Assembly (NCBI GenBank): GCA_001304035.1
Contig: LJUD01000045.1
Span: 1-12,392, forward strand
Direction of reading: 5' to 3'
Source: a bacterium SM23_31
GTDB lineage: Bacteria; SM23-31
Length of the DNA: 12,392 nucleotides
This document shows positions 1 through 7,042 of this stretch, in pieces. Within the stretch, counting starts at the first letter, position 1; each line of letters begins with the position of its first letter. The position numbers were made by a program, and so were the translations under genes. The notes under the pieces are model-generated. The model was given only the letters and a program-made list of their open reading frames with translations, was not told the origin of the DNA and did no database searches.

Positions 1-258
1 ATGAAAGTTGACGGGAATCATGTTTTTCTATTCCCCTATGAGGAGAAGGATAATCAGGAAGAATCTTCGGAAAAGCTTAAGGATAGACGCGTCGATGTTT
101 TTAACCTGGATGCAGGAACGTACGTTACATCGGTTATATTTCCATTCATTCCATACGTCATCAGGAACGATTATGCATATGAAATGCGCTACGGCGGTAG
201 AGAAGAGTTTACCATCATTAACAAATATAAAATCGACCCGGCGGTGTACGGAAAATGA
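1..258 (+). CDS. 6-bladed beta-propeller family exported protein, C-terminal part only
   Basis: This is the last 85 codons of a gene whose start lies before the window. The first in-frame ATG is probably internal. The residues around it (KVDGNHVFLFPYEE) align with an internal stretch near residue 350 of the paralog at 1958-3265 (KLDGNYAFVFPYTE), so the missing part should be several hundred residues. The rest matches the closing blade of that paralog: a VDVFNLD strand, a PFIPYVIRNDYAYE strand, then the terminal KYKIDPAVYGK directly before TGA. From its paralogs it is expected to be an exported, probably lipid-anchored propeller protein. No ligand or enzyme activity can be read from this piece. 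It is the first member seen of a tandem paralog array. Confidence 0.8.
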   Translation: MKVDGNHVFLFPYEEKDNQEESSEKLKDRRVDVFNLDAGTYVTSVIFPFIPYVIRNDYAYEMRYGGREEFTIINKYKIDPAVYGK

Positions 259-387
259 CATTTATATATAATCACTTAGTGGGAGAAGTTCCTCGAAGGG
301 GCAAGCGCAAAAATCTGCCACTCTGTCGTTATTCAAATATTTGGTATGGTTGTAATTATTTTATTTGCCGGTTAAACATAATTACCT

Positions 388-394
388 GAGGGAG
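388..394 (+). promoter_or_regulatory. Shine-Dalgarno fixing the start at 401
   Basis: GAGGGAG lies six bases before the ATG at 401. The reading frame is open further upstream to a TTG at 365, but that codon has no comparable purine tract. Starting at 401 also puts the lysine and hydrophobic core of the signal peptide right at the N-terminus. Confidence 0.7.
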
Positions 395-400
395 CATAAA

Positions 401-1591
401 ATGAAAACCTTAACTTCCTTAGCAATAGTTCTCTTATTATTTTTTAACTGTAGTCCTGATACTGATGTTCAGACTGTTGAAATGGAGCCGCAGTTAACTG
501 ATGTACTTTCATTGGAATTAGCATTTGGCGCTGATGATGAAAAAATTCCGGAAGATTACTTACTGGTAGAACCAAGGGGCATAATTATACATGATAACGG
601 CGATATCATCGTTTCTGATGAAGGCTATCTGAAAGTTTTCGATAAGAACGGCAATCCGAAAAGAATGGTTGGACGCCCTGGTGCAGGTCCGGGAGAATTC
701 CACCCTTTTATGACTCCAACTCTTTCGGAAACGGGATACATAACGGGAGCGAACCAAACAAGTTTTAATCTTTTTGATAAAAATTATTCCCTGATTGAAT
801 ATGAAAATTTTAGGCTCAGCAGTATTTATGAAAAACTAAAGGAAATTAATAACTGGACATCGGTATCCCCGGGTACAATCTATGCGTATTCTCCTGATGA
901 ACGAGTGATTATTGCTAAAGCATATAGTACCGATGAAGACGGAAAAAGAAAAACGTTAAGTGCCTGTATTTATCAAAACAAAGAACAGCTAACGACCATT
1001 GCGGAAAGTGAAGTTATATACTATACAGTGGACAGGTTAACACGATTTTTAGAAGAAGACGGTAATTTACATGTAGCTTCGTTACCGGACCGTAAAATAG
1101 TATATACGCATACCGGCAAAAATAGAATTAAGGAAAACGATGCATGGTATTATAGTATGTATTTATATGACCTGAAAACAAATGAACAAACAGAAATCAA
1201 ACACAGCTATAATCCTGTCGCTATACCTGATTCAGTAATAAACGTAAAATTAATGCACACAGAAGGTATGCCAGAAGAAATGGTAAAACAGCAGGAAAAA
1301 ACACTTAAGCAATGGGGTGAGATTCTGAAAAAGATAAGAATATATCCAACGCTTAGAAAAATCATAACCGACAGGAATTTCATTTTTGCATTTACATATA
1401 CATATAATACAGCCAACGGTCATGTAGTAGAAATCTTTGACGGTTCGGCGGGAGAATATCTTCACCCGGTATATTTCTCTTTTATCCCCAATGTAATTAA
1501 AAACGGATATGCATATAGACAGAATATAAATGAAGAAGGCTTTCCCGTAGTCGAAAAATACAAAATTGATCCGGCGGTGTACGGGAAATGA
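401..1591 (+). CDS. 6-bladed beta-propeller (NHL-like) lipoprotein
   Basis: An exported protein of 396 residues from the ATG at 401. Residues 1-17 form a lipoprotein signal: MKT, a hydrophobic core, and FFNC with the putative lipidated Cys17. The lipobox is loose but acceptable. The residues after Cys are Ser-Pro, with no Asp retention signal, so outer-membrane placement is plausible. Residues about 65-100 carry the best propeller blade signature: NGDIIVSDEG, LKVFDKNGN, then GRPGAGPGEF. Later blades are weaker. The C-terminus is KYKIDPAVYGK, shared with the neighbouring paralogs. The family is usually non-enzymatic and binds other proteins or glycans; no specific role is visible here. The gene lies 142 bases after the previous paralog and is followed by a repeat-rich spacer. 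The propeller fold is fairly sure; the function is unknown. Confidence 0.85.
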   Translation: MKTLTSLAIVLLLFFNCSPDTDVQTVEMEPQLTDVLSLELAFGADDEKIPEDYLLVEPRGIIIHDNGDIIVSDEGYLKVFDKNGNPKRMVGRPGAGPGEFHPFMTPTLSETGYITGANQTSFNLFDKNYSLIEYENFRLSSIYEKLKEINNWTSVSPGTIYAYSPDERVIIAKAYSTDEDGKRKTLSACIYQNKEQLTTIAESEVIYYTVDRLTRFLEEDGNLHVASLPDRKIVYTHTGKNRIKENDAWYYSMYLYDLKTNEQTEIKHSYNPVAIPDSVINVKLMHTEGMPEEMVKQQEKTLKQWGEILKKIRIYPTLRKIITDRNFIFAFTYTYNTANGHVVEIFDGSAGEYLHPVYFSFIPNVIKNGYAYRQNINEEGFPVVEKYKIDPAVYGK

Positions 1592-1626
1592 TTTAAATAA
1601 ACGGCGTTAATGTAAAAAAATGAAGG

Positions 1627-1690
1627 GGCTAAGCATTTGAACTAACGTAACACAATTTTATACGAAAATGGAAGACACAAATGCTTCGCC
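1627..1690. repeat. Inverted repeat with 13-base arms after the second propeller gene
   Basis: GGCTAAGCATTTG (1627-1639) and CAAATGCTTCGCC (1678-1690) are inverted copies with one mismatch, separated by 38 bases. The arms lie 36 bases after the stop codon at 1591. They could form a long-loop stem, but no T tract follows, so a classical terminator is unlikely. A dispersed, REP-like repeat is the likelier reading. Confidence 0.65.
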
Positions 1691-1715
1691 TCTACCAAAT
1701 TTTAATTAATATCAG

Positions 1716-1900
1716 TACTTTGGCAAATTTTGATTAATTGTTATATTTAATGTATATGGATACCTATTAAACAAGTAAAATATGTTGGTGTCATTCCCCC
1801 GAGTACTCGGGGGAATCCATTGAGCAATTATCAACATAAAGGCCTGGATTCCTGCTTTCGCAGGAATGACAGATGTGAATTTACAAAATTTGCCAAAGTA
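1716..1900. repeat. MITE-like element with 17-base terminal inverted repeats
   Basis: The outer arms TACTTTGGCAAATTTTG (1716-1732) and CAAAATTTGCCAAAGTA (1884-1900) are perfect inverted copies. They enclose about 150 bases with no ORF and a second nested inverted repeat at 1789-1871. Size (185 bases), AT-rich arms and lack of coding capacity fit a miniature inverted-repeat element or a large REP-type structure. No certain target-site duplication is seen. The right arm runs directly into a promoter-like sequence for the next gene. Confidence 0.7.
1789..1871. repeat. Nested palindromic core of the element
   Basis: Three pairings overlap here. A perfect 24-base palindrome lies at 1793-1816, centred on GAGTACTC between C5 and G5 runs. 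A hairpin at 1848-1867 has the stem ATTCCTGC/GCAGGAAT and a TTTC loop. In addition TGTCATTCC (1789-1797) pairs with GGAATGACA (1863-1871), and GGAATCCA (1812-1819) pairs with TGGATTCC (1845-1852). The DNA or RNA could therefore fold either as two hairpins or as one long stem. Confidence 0.8.
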
Positions 1901-1916
1901 TTGTTAATATTATAAT
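1890..1916 (+). promoter_or_regulatory. Candidate sigma70-type promoter for the gene at 1958
   Basis: TTGCCA (1890-1895, five of six to TTGACA) and a perfect TATAAT (1911-1916) are separated by 15 bases, a little short. The -10 box lies 41 bases before the ATG at 1958. The -35 box is inside the right terminal arm of the inverted-repeat element, so the element may drive this gene. Confidence 0.5.
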
Positions 1917-1957
1917 CCTATTTTTGATAAGTCATTAAATTAATTCGGAGGTGAATC

Positions 1958-3265
1958 ATGAAACGGGAAATCATTCTTCTGCTGGTTTGTATTCTGGGCG
2001 TGCGCTGCAGCTCAAGTAAGACAACCGCTACACCGGAAATGGTAACCGGTACACCGGAAACGGTAGCGGCTGAAGATTCACTCAGTCCACATGAAATATT
2101 CGAACGTGCCTACAATAACTATCAGTCATTCGAGAACCTGACTTATGAATGGACTATCAACGGGGAAGGCAACAAACACCGTTCCGTGTATAATATAGCA
2201 CAAATTATGTTTTGGTGTGTGAACAATAACGGGGACGTTATCGTTGCTGACGAAGGCAGAATCAAGATATTTGACGACGAGGGAAATGAGAAAAAATTAC
2301 TTCCAAAAGTAGGCGAAGGTCGAGCATACGCCGTATTTGCCGGACCGGATGGGCATTTACTCGTCTTCGATGCTCAGAAGTATAGTGGTGACCTTAACCG
2401 GTGCCTGAACACATCTTATATAGATAACGAGTTCAACCTGTACAATCCGGATTATTCTTTAGTGACAAAAAGGATCCTGGGTGATAAACTGGAACTCGAG
2501 GAATTTTTTAATTCAAGAAATGATTTACCTCGAAATATTGCGTTTGTAGGCAAGGTTTATCCAATCAGTGATACGGAGATCGTATACGAGGCATTCTTGA
2601 ATAATTATCTGTCTAACCGTGTCGAGCTAAATGCCGAACTGTTTTATGAATCTGAACATGCAGTTACCTCACTGGCGCGTATCAGAATGGATTACATGGT
2701 AAATGATCCGGTTTATTCAGCCTGGACAGGATTAGGTGAATTACACTGGGGTGTTCTCCCCGGTAAAAAGATAATGTATATCAATCCATGGGAAGACTTC
2801 TTTGTTGATACAGAATATTACTATACGATACATGTGATTGATATAAATAATAACACAGAAGAAAAGCTCATTCACCCGTTTAAGCCTGTCGCTTTTGAAG
2901 ATAGTAAACTCAATCCGGATACCACCGGGTATAAGTTCGATTGGTTTAAAAATGGTTTGGTACAAACTGCTGAATTAGCCCGCGAAAAAAATATTTATGC
3001 GCCGGTTTTCAGATTGAAATTAGACGGGAATTATGCATTTGTATTTCCCTATACCGAATCAAATTTTAAAGGCGATTATTACAGTGAGCTTAATCAGGTG
3101 GCTGACGTATTCGATCTTGACAAGGGAGAGTTTATTCACAGGGTAACCATGCCGTTTCTCCCGTATGAAATTAAGAACGGCTGCGCTTATCAACGGTCTT
3201 CCGATGAAAATGATGTTCCAATTATACGAAAATACACCATCGACCCGTCGGTGTACGGGAAGTAA
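1958..3265 (+). CDS. 6-bladed beta-propeller lipoprotein, paralog
   Basis: A protein of 435 residues with a strong GGAGGTG (1947-1953) before the ATG. The signal peptide ends at Cys17 (LGVRC), followed by a Ser-rich start and a Thr/Pro/Glu linker that contains two copies of a seven-residue repeat (residues 23-36). Residues 91-110 carry the family blade signature (NGDVIVADEGRIKIFDDEGN). The segment just before it differs from the two neighbours: they have an EYLL-x-x-P-type stretch, while this one has an aromatic, charged insert at about 46-86. The middle (GELHWGVLPGKKIMY) and the last blade align well with the paralogs, and the C-terminus is KYTIDPSVYGK. It is probably anchored in the outer membrane. 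The ligand and role are unknown. It may share a transcript with the next gene, 71 bases away. Confidence 0.85.
   Translation: MKREIILLLVCILGVRCSSSKTTATPEMVTGTPETVAAEDSLSPHEIFERAYNNYQSFENLTYEWTINGEGNKHRSVYNIAQIMFWCVNNNGDVIVADEGRIKIFDDEGNEKKLLPKVGEGRAYAVFAGPDGHLLVFDAQKYSGDLNRCLNTSYIDNEFNLYNPDYSLVTKRILGDKLELEEFFNSRNDLPRNIAFVGKVYPISDTEIVYEAFLNNYLSNRVELNAELFYESEHAVTSLARIRMDYMVNDPVYSAWTGLGELHWGVLPGKKIMYINPWEDFFVDTEYYYTIHVIDINNNTEEKLIHPFKPVAFEDSKLNPDTTGYKFDWFKNGLVQTAELAREKNIYAPVFRLKLDGNYAFVFPYTESNFKGDYYSELNQVADVFDLDKGEFIHRVTMPFLPYEIKNGCAYQRSSDENDVPIIRKYTIDPSVYGK
2024..2065 (+). repeat. Two tandem 21-base units coding for a linker repeat
   Basis: Units 2024-2044 and 2045-2065 match at 19 of 21 bases and encode TATPEMV and TGTPETV. 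They lie seven residues after the lipidated Cys, in what looks like a flexible tether. The unit length is a multiple of three, so copy-number changes would keep the frame. Confidence 0.75.
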
Positions 3266-3336
3266 AGCAACGGATTTAAATTAATAAACAGGTATTTTGT
3301 CAAACTTCAACATATTTAAACTCTTAGGAGGTAACA

Positions 3337-4473
3337 ATGTATTCAAAGAAGATTCTTATTTCGTGTATTTGTGTCGTTGGACTTTTTGCGGCTCTGCATG
3401 TATCTCCCGCTGCAGCGCAGGAAAACGTGATTGAAAATCCATTTACACCGTTATTCAGGTTCGGAGTTGAAAACTTACCGGATGAATACCTTCTGGCGCG
3501 TCCTGAGGAGAGTTTGATAGCGAGCGATACTTCAGGGAACATTTACCTGTTCGATGAATACTGCGTCAAGGTGTACGACCAGGATGGCAAGCCGAAAGCG
3601 ATTTTCGGCGGACTTGGGGAAGGTCCGGGGTATTTTTCAAGTTCGTCACTTTGGCCTAATGCATTTATATTTGTCAGCGAAAGAGGTTTTTTAACTATCG
3701 GCGGCAGCAGCTATGCAAATGTGTTTTATCCTGATCATACTTTTCTGAAGCGGTATTACTTCCGGTCAAATATGGCTCCCTGGCAGTCGTTTTTTTCTGA
3801 GACTGGATATAAAAGAGAAACGGAACACTGTGTATACGTAATTGATGAAAACAGACGGATTTTCAGACTCATCGCATCTAAAACTGATGAAGTACTCCCG
3901 GAGGATCCAAAGGACCTTCTCGTATATCAGAATGGTGATAAAAACACTCTGATTGCCGAATACGATCATGTCACTATGAGTGGTATGGGTGAATTCGGAC
4001 CGTTGTTTTTTAGTGTACTCCCAGGAGAACGGCTAATCTATACGCATGTAAGTTTTGACACCCGGTTGGAAGGCGATAAAGGCATCTACACTCTCAACAT
4101 TGTAGATCTCAATACCTGGGATAAAAGTGAAATCAGCCTGCCGTTTACCCCGCGTATGTTTAATGAAAAGCAATTGAGACCGGCAGAAGAATTTAAATAC
4201 TATACGCCGTTTGTTTTTTTAATGAATGACGGGGATTTTGTTTTTCTCTGGAATTATATACAGGATGAGCGCAAGATAACGGTGGACGTCATCGATACAA
4301 AAGAAAAACGGCATACCTGCACGATGATTTTAACTGAGGAGACAAGAGCTACAGTTGCAGACTTTGAAGCCTGGGTTTTCGTTAACGGCATAGCCTATTT
4401 TCTCATTGTACCGATGGATGAATTCGCTTACGTACAGGTTTGCAAAATCGACCCGGCGGGGTATGGAAAGTGA
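3337..4473 (+). CDS. 6-bladed beta-propeller protein with Sec signal peptide, paralog
   Basis: A protein of 378 residues with AGGAGGT (3326-3332) five bases before the ATG. Residues 1-27 are a Sec signal peptide with a likely signal peptidase I cleavage after AAA (residues 25-27) and before Gln28. No lipobox is seen, so it should be released to the periplasm or beyond, unlike its two lipoprotein neighbours. Residues about 48-56 (PDEYLLARP) and 68-100 (NIYLFDEYCVKVYDQDGKP, then GGLGEGPGYF) match the blade of the gene at 401. GPLFFSVLPGERLIYTH aligns with the middle of the other paralogs. It ends in CKIDPAGYGK. The last member of the array seen, it converges on the minus-strand lipoprotein gene. 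The function is unknown. Confidence 0.85.
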   Translation: MYSKKILISCICVVGLFAALHVSPAAAQENVIENPFTPLFRFGVENLPDEYLLARPEESLIASDTSGNIYLFDEYCVKVYDQDGKPKAIFGGLGEGPGYFSSSSLWPNAFIFVSERGFLTIGGSSYANVFYPDHTFLKRYYFRSNMAPWQSFFSETGYKRETEHCVYVIDENRRIFRLIASKTDEVLPEDPKDLLVYQNGDKNTLIAEYDHVTMSGMGEFGPLFFSVLPGERLIYTHVSFDTRLEGDKGIYTLNIVDLNTWDKSEISLPFTPRMFNEKQLRPAEEFKYYTPFVFLMNDGDFVFLWNYIQDERKITVDVIDTKEKRHTCTMILTEETRATVADFEAWVFVNGIAYFLIVPMDEFAYVQVCKIDPAGYGK

Positions 4474-4584
4474 GGAAGCGTATAATTATTTAAGTAAGAA
4501 CATATTCCTGACATTTTGCAATTAACGGTAGATGCTCCCCGGTATGGGAACCTCAGGTACAATTACAGTACAAATCTCATATTC

Positions 4585-5448
4585 CTACTTAACATAAGAC
4601 ATATCTACTGTTCCTGTAAACGGCATAGTTATTTCTTGATTTGCTGCGGGAATATCAATAATCATGTTGCCTTTTGATTTTTCTGAAATTTCGACAATAA
4701 ATCCATTTTTATATGCAAAAAAGATAGTTGATTCGAATGTGACCGTTCGTTCCATTCCCATATTCTGTCCTTCAATTGTCATTGAACCTTTTATCGAGTA
4801 CTTGCCTGTTGCGGAAATTTTCATGCAGTCAAACTCCATTTTCTTTTCCATGCCGGTAAAAGTGTAGTCGGTATCAAAAGTAAAATCCATATTTGCGTTG
4901 GGAAGCTCGAGAGGCGCAGTTTCTAAAGAATTCCACGTGTCGTTTATTTTTACCGGTTTTAGGGCAAGTTCATGAATTAACGTCATTAATGAAATTCCTT
5001 GAGGATTTACGCTGTTTTCAAGAGAGGGAAGGTCTCCGATATTTTTCATGTCTGCATTTTCGCCCCGTTTGCCGGTTTCAAGGATCAGGGGTTTATTCAA
5101 TACATTGGCTGTCGGAATAGACGAAGTACCGGTCCGATCGTCTTTCTGTGTTATCGATAATGAAGTGTAGGATAATTCCTGAGAAATCTTATCATCCGAC
5201 ACTTTGACGATTTTTTGAAGGGCATCACCGACAGCATCCATTGTTACGTTAAACTTCGTTCCCATCTGATCGACAACGCCAGATTCCTGAGAAATATATT
5301 TGTATTTGTTGACTGTTCCCTCAGGTTGATGATATGACATGATAATGCCTTCTTCGGGACTTCCCCAGATGGCTTTATGAGATGCGCATCCCCAAACCAT
5401 TAAAATCCCGGCTAACATTACCAGCATCATATTTTTCCTTGAATCCAT
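4585..5448 (-). CDS. Exported lipoprotein of unknown function (DUF6263-like by appearance)
   Basis: A protein of 287 residues if it starts at 5448. An earlier in-frame ATG at 5463 exists, but the ribosome binding site lies between the two ATGs and serves the second. The signal peptide (DSRKNMM, hydrophobic core) ends in VWGC with Cys21 as the lipid site. The mature part is beta-rich, with alternating polar and hydrophobic strands. Examples are NKYKYISQESGVVDQ near the start, SYTSLSIT, a long run of Thr/Met-rich strands (MDFTFDTDYTFTGM), and FFAYKNGFIVEISEKSKG near the end. The layout, an early Y-K-Y strand and a late GFIVE strand, resembles DUF6263-type exported proteins. That is by impression, not by search. 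It is convergent with the propeller array and 271 bases downstream of the permease operon, so it may be transcribed on its own. Confidence 0.75.
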   Translation of the reverse strand: MDSRKNMMLVMLAGILMVWGCASHKAIWGSPEEGIIMSYHQPEGTVNKYKYISQESGVVDQMGTKFNVTMDAVGDALQKIVKVSDDKISQELSYTSLSITQKDDRTGTSSIPTANVLNKPLILETGKRGENADMKNIGDLPSLENSVNPQGISLMTLIHELALKPVKINDTWNSLETAPLELPNANMDFTFDTDYTFTGMEKKMEFDCMKISATGKYSIKGSMTIEGQNMGMERTVTFESTIFFAYKNGFIVEISEKSKGNMIIDIPAANQEITMPFTGTVDMSYVK

Positions 5449-5453
5449 GACTT

Positions 5454-5460
5454 CTCCTTT
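5454..5460 (-). promoter_or_regulatory. Shine-Dalgarno fixing the start at 5448
   Basis: On the minus strand AAAGGAG is followed five bases later by the ATG at 5448. It lies inside the extra codons that a start at 5463 would add, so the shorter product is preferred. Confidence 0.75.
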
Positions 5461-5463
5461 CAT

Positions 5464-5719
5464 TAGGTAAGATTTTTAAATTGACTGCTATATACTACCA
5501 TATGTAAAATTATTTTAATAAAATATGAATATTTTTTGCTACACACTAAATATAAGAATAACTGTTTCAAATTCAAACATTCAGATAATTCACGGGGAAA
5601 TAGTGTGTTGAAGCCGGAAAAAATCCGCATTACATATCGGAATATCTGATGCCGCCGGGGCATAAGAACCGGCTGTACGGGCATATTTAAATTTTTGAAA
5701 CAGCATTTTTTACATACCT
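5464..5719. other. Spacer between permease operon and lipoprotein gene
   Basis: It has no convincing gene; the one minus-strand reading frame here (73 codons) has no family resemblance and no good ribosome site. On the minus strand a weak stem, TCCG (5641-5638) with CGGA (5627-5624), is followed by six T (5623-5618). A GCCGG/CCGGC stem lies slightly upstream without a T tract. Either may end the permease operon, but both are weak. Confidence 0.3.
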
Positions 5720-6370
5720 TTACAAATCTTGCCTGTTATAAATCCTTAGTGATAAAAGCAAAGAGATAATTGGTAAAATAATCATTATCACAGACAGAAC
5801 GCTGATTAGAAAAAAATCCTCTGCCGCAAAGTGTGGTATATATGAACTCTTGTAAGGGTAAAAAATTAAAGGAATCGTTAATACAGCTATTGTTAAAGAA
5901 ATACTATATGTCAGAATCAATCCTAACAATCTGAGCCTGAAAACAGCCGGCAAAAAGATACTCATGTTTATCGAAAGAAAAAACAGTGCCATAAACAGGA
6001 CTTTCGGATAAGTAATCTGATAGAAATCTGTAACGGCGTCTGTGTAGATTAAGTCAAAAATATAAGCGTTTAAAAACCATAGAATTATTCCTGTTGCAGC
6101 GATAATTGCCGAAGTAAGATATTTTGCTGCAACTATAGAAGACCGTGTAACCGGTAGGCTGCAGGTTAATGTCTCTATATTCTGCTTTTTTTCGGAGAAA
6201 TATATAAACGCGCCTACAAAGGATATAATAAGGTAGCCATACATTACATATATATTCCATGGATAATACCGGAAAGTGAATACGCCTGCGAAAAACATAT
6301 GTATAAAAAGGATAGACAAGATTGGTTTTTTATACGCTTTTAAATCTTTTACAATTAATTTCAATATCAT
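5720..6370 (-). CDS. ABC-2 type permease subunit, duplicate copy
   Basis: A 216-residue polytopic membrane protein and the last gene of the operon. About six hydrophobic segments can be seen. After the first two comes the cytoplasmic motif TCSLPVTRSSIVAAKY (about 70-85), typical of YtrC/D-like ABC-2 subunits whose partner is a GntR-linked ATPase. It ends in RIYNRQDL. By eye it matches the gene just upstream (6380-7033) at roughly half of all positions over its full length, including the YPW motif near 36-39 and the FLPAVFR-x-RL stretch, so the two arose by tandem duplication. The start ATG is nine bases after the stop of the upstream gene, with a modest AGGAA. It probably forms part of the membrane channel. 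The substrate is unknown. Confidence 0.82.
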   Translation of the reverse strand: MILKLIVKDLKAYKKPILSILFIHMFFAGVFTFRYYPWNIYVMYGYLIISFVGAFIYFSEKKQNIETLTCSLPVTRSSIVAAKYLTSAIIAATGIILWFLNAYIFDLIYTDAVTDFYQITYPKVLFMALFFLSINMSIFLPAVFRLRLLGLILTYSISLTIAVLTIPLIFYPYKSSYIPHFAAEDFFLISVLSVIMIILPIISLLLSLRIYNRQDL

Positions 6371-6379
6371 ACCAATTCC

Positions 6380-7033
6380 TTATAAATCTCTTTTATTGTA
6401 AATTAATGCCGACAGGAGCATTGAAATAAATATTGCAAGAACCATAAATATAATTAAAACGGTAACCGGCAAAAAATCCCCGGCTTCAAAGTAGGGAGTA
6501 AATGACCTTTTATCCGGGCGGAAAAGTAAAGCAGTGGCTGTAATAGCCGTCACTATAGCTGCAACAAAGGTAATGATCGTACCGAACAGACGGAACCGGA
6601 ATACGGCAGGCAGAAAGATACCGGAATGTATTGAAATGAAAAACAGTACTATGAACAGGACTTTCAGGTTGAAAATTTGGCTGAAATCTATAACAGCGTT
6701 TGTATAAAAAAAATCAGCAAAATAAGCAAACAGAAACCATAGTATTATTCCTGCAAATGCAATAACTGCCGTTGTAAAATATCTTGCTTTAACAATAGCG
6801 GACCTGGATACCGGCAGACTGCATGTCATTATCTCTGTATTTCGGTTTTTTTCAGAGAAAGAAAAAATTGAATTTGCGAATGCAATAGTCATGCAAGCAT
6901 GCATCATGTACACATCCCAGGGATAGAGTTTGAAGAAGAATACTGCGCTAAAAAACAGCCAGAGTAGAAAAATCTTTAAAAAAATTGTATTCTTATATGC
7001 TTTTATATCTTTTAAGATTAAATTAAATATCAT
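6380..7033 (-). CDS. ABC-2 type permease subunit, duplicate copy
   Basis: A 217-residue polytopic membrane protein with about six hydrophobic segments. Its layout is the same as that of the next gene: KDIKAYK at the N-terminus, LYPW near residue 36-39, TCSLPVSRSAIVKARY at about 70-85, FLPAVFRFRL in the second half, and IYNKRDL at the C-terminus. The ribosome site AAGGAG overlaps the stop codon of the preceding permease gene, a sign of coupled translation. It should pair with the ATPase encoded upstream, perhaps as a heterodimer with one of the other two permeases. The transported compound cannot be inferred. Confidence 0.83.
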   Translation of the reverse strand: MIFNLILKDIKAYKNTIFLKIFLLWLFFSAVFFFKLYPWDVYMMHACMTIAFANSIFSFSEKNRNTEIMTCSLPVSRSAIVKARYFTTAVIAFAGIILWFLFAYFADFFYTNAVIDFSQIFNLKVLFIVLFFISIHSGIFLPAVFRFRLFGTIITFVAAIVTAITATALLFRPDKRSFTPYFEAGDFLPVTVLIIFMVLAIFISMLLSALIYNKRDL

Positions 7034-7042
7034 GCCGTCTCC

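Noticed and set aside
365..400. Upstream extension of the second propeller gene from a TTG
   Set aside because: It adds a polar stretch before the signal peptide and has no ribosome site; GAGGGAG at 388-394 clearly serves the ATG at 401.
1627..1690. Inverted repeat as a Rho-independent terminator
   Set aside because: The arms are 38 bases apart and no T tract follows, so a dispersed repeat is more likely.
1789..1871. CRISPR-like repeat unit
   Set aside because: There is a single palindromic unit with no regularly spaced copies and no cas genes.
4474..4584. Bidirectional terminator between the convergent genes
   Set aside because: Only a four-base TCCC/GGGA stem is visible around 4537-4550, without flanking A or T tracts.
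5463..5684. 73-codon minus-strand reading frame after the permease operon
   Set aside because: It has no family resemblance, overlaps the start region of the lipoprotein gene, and covers weak hairpins; treated as spacer.
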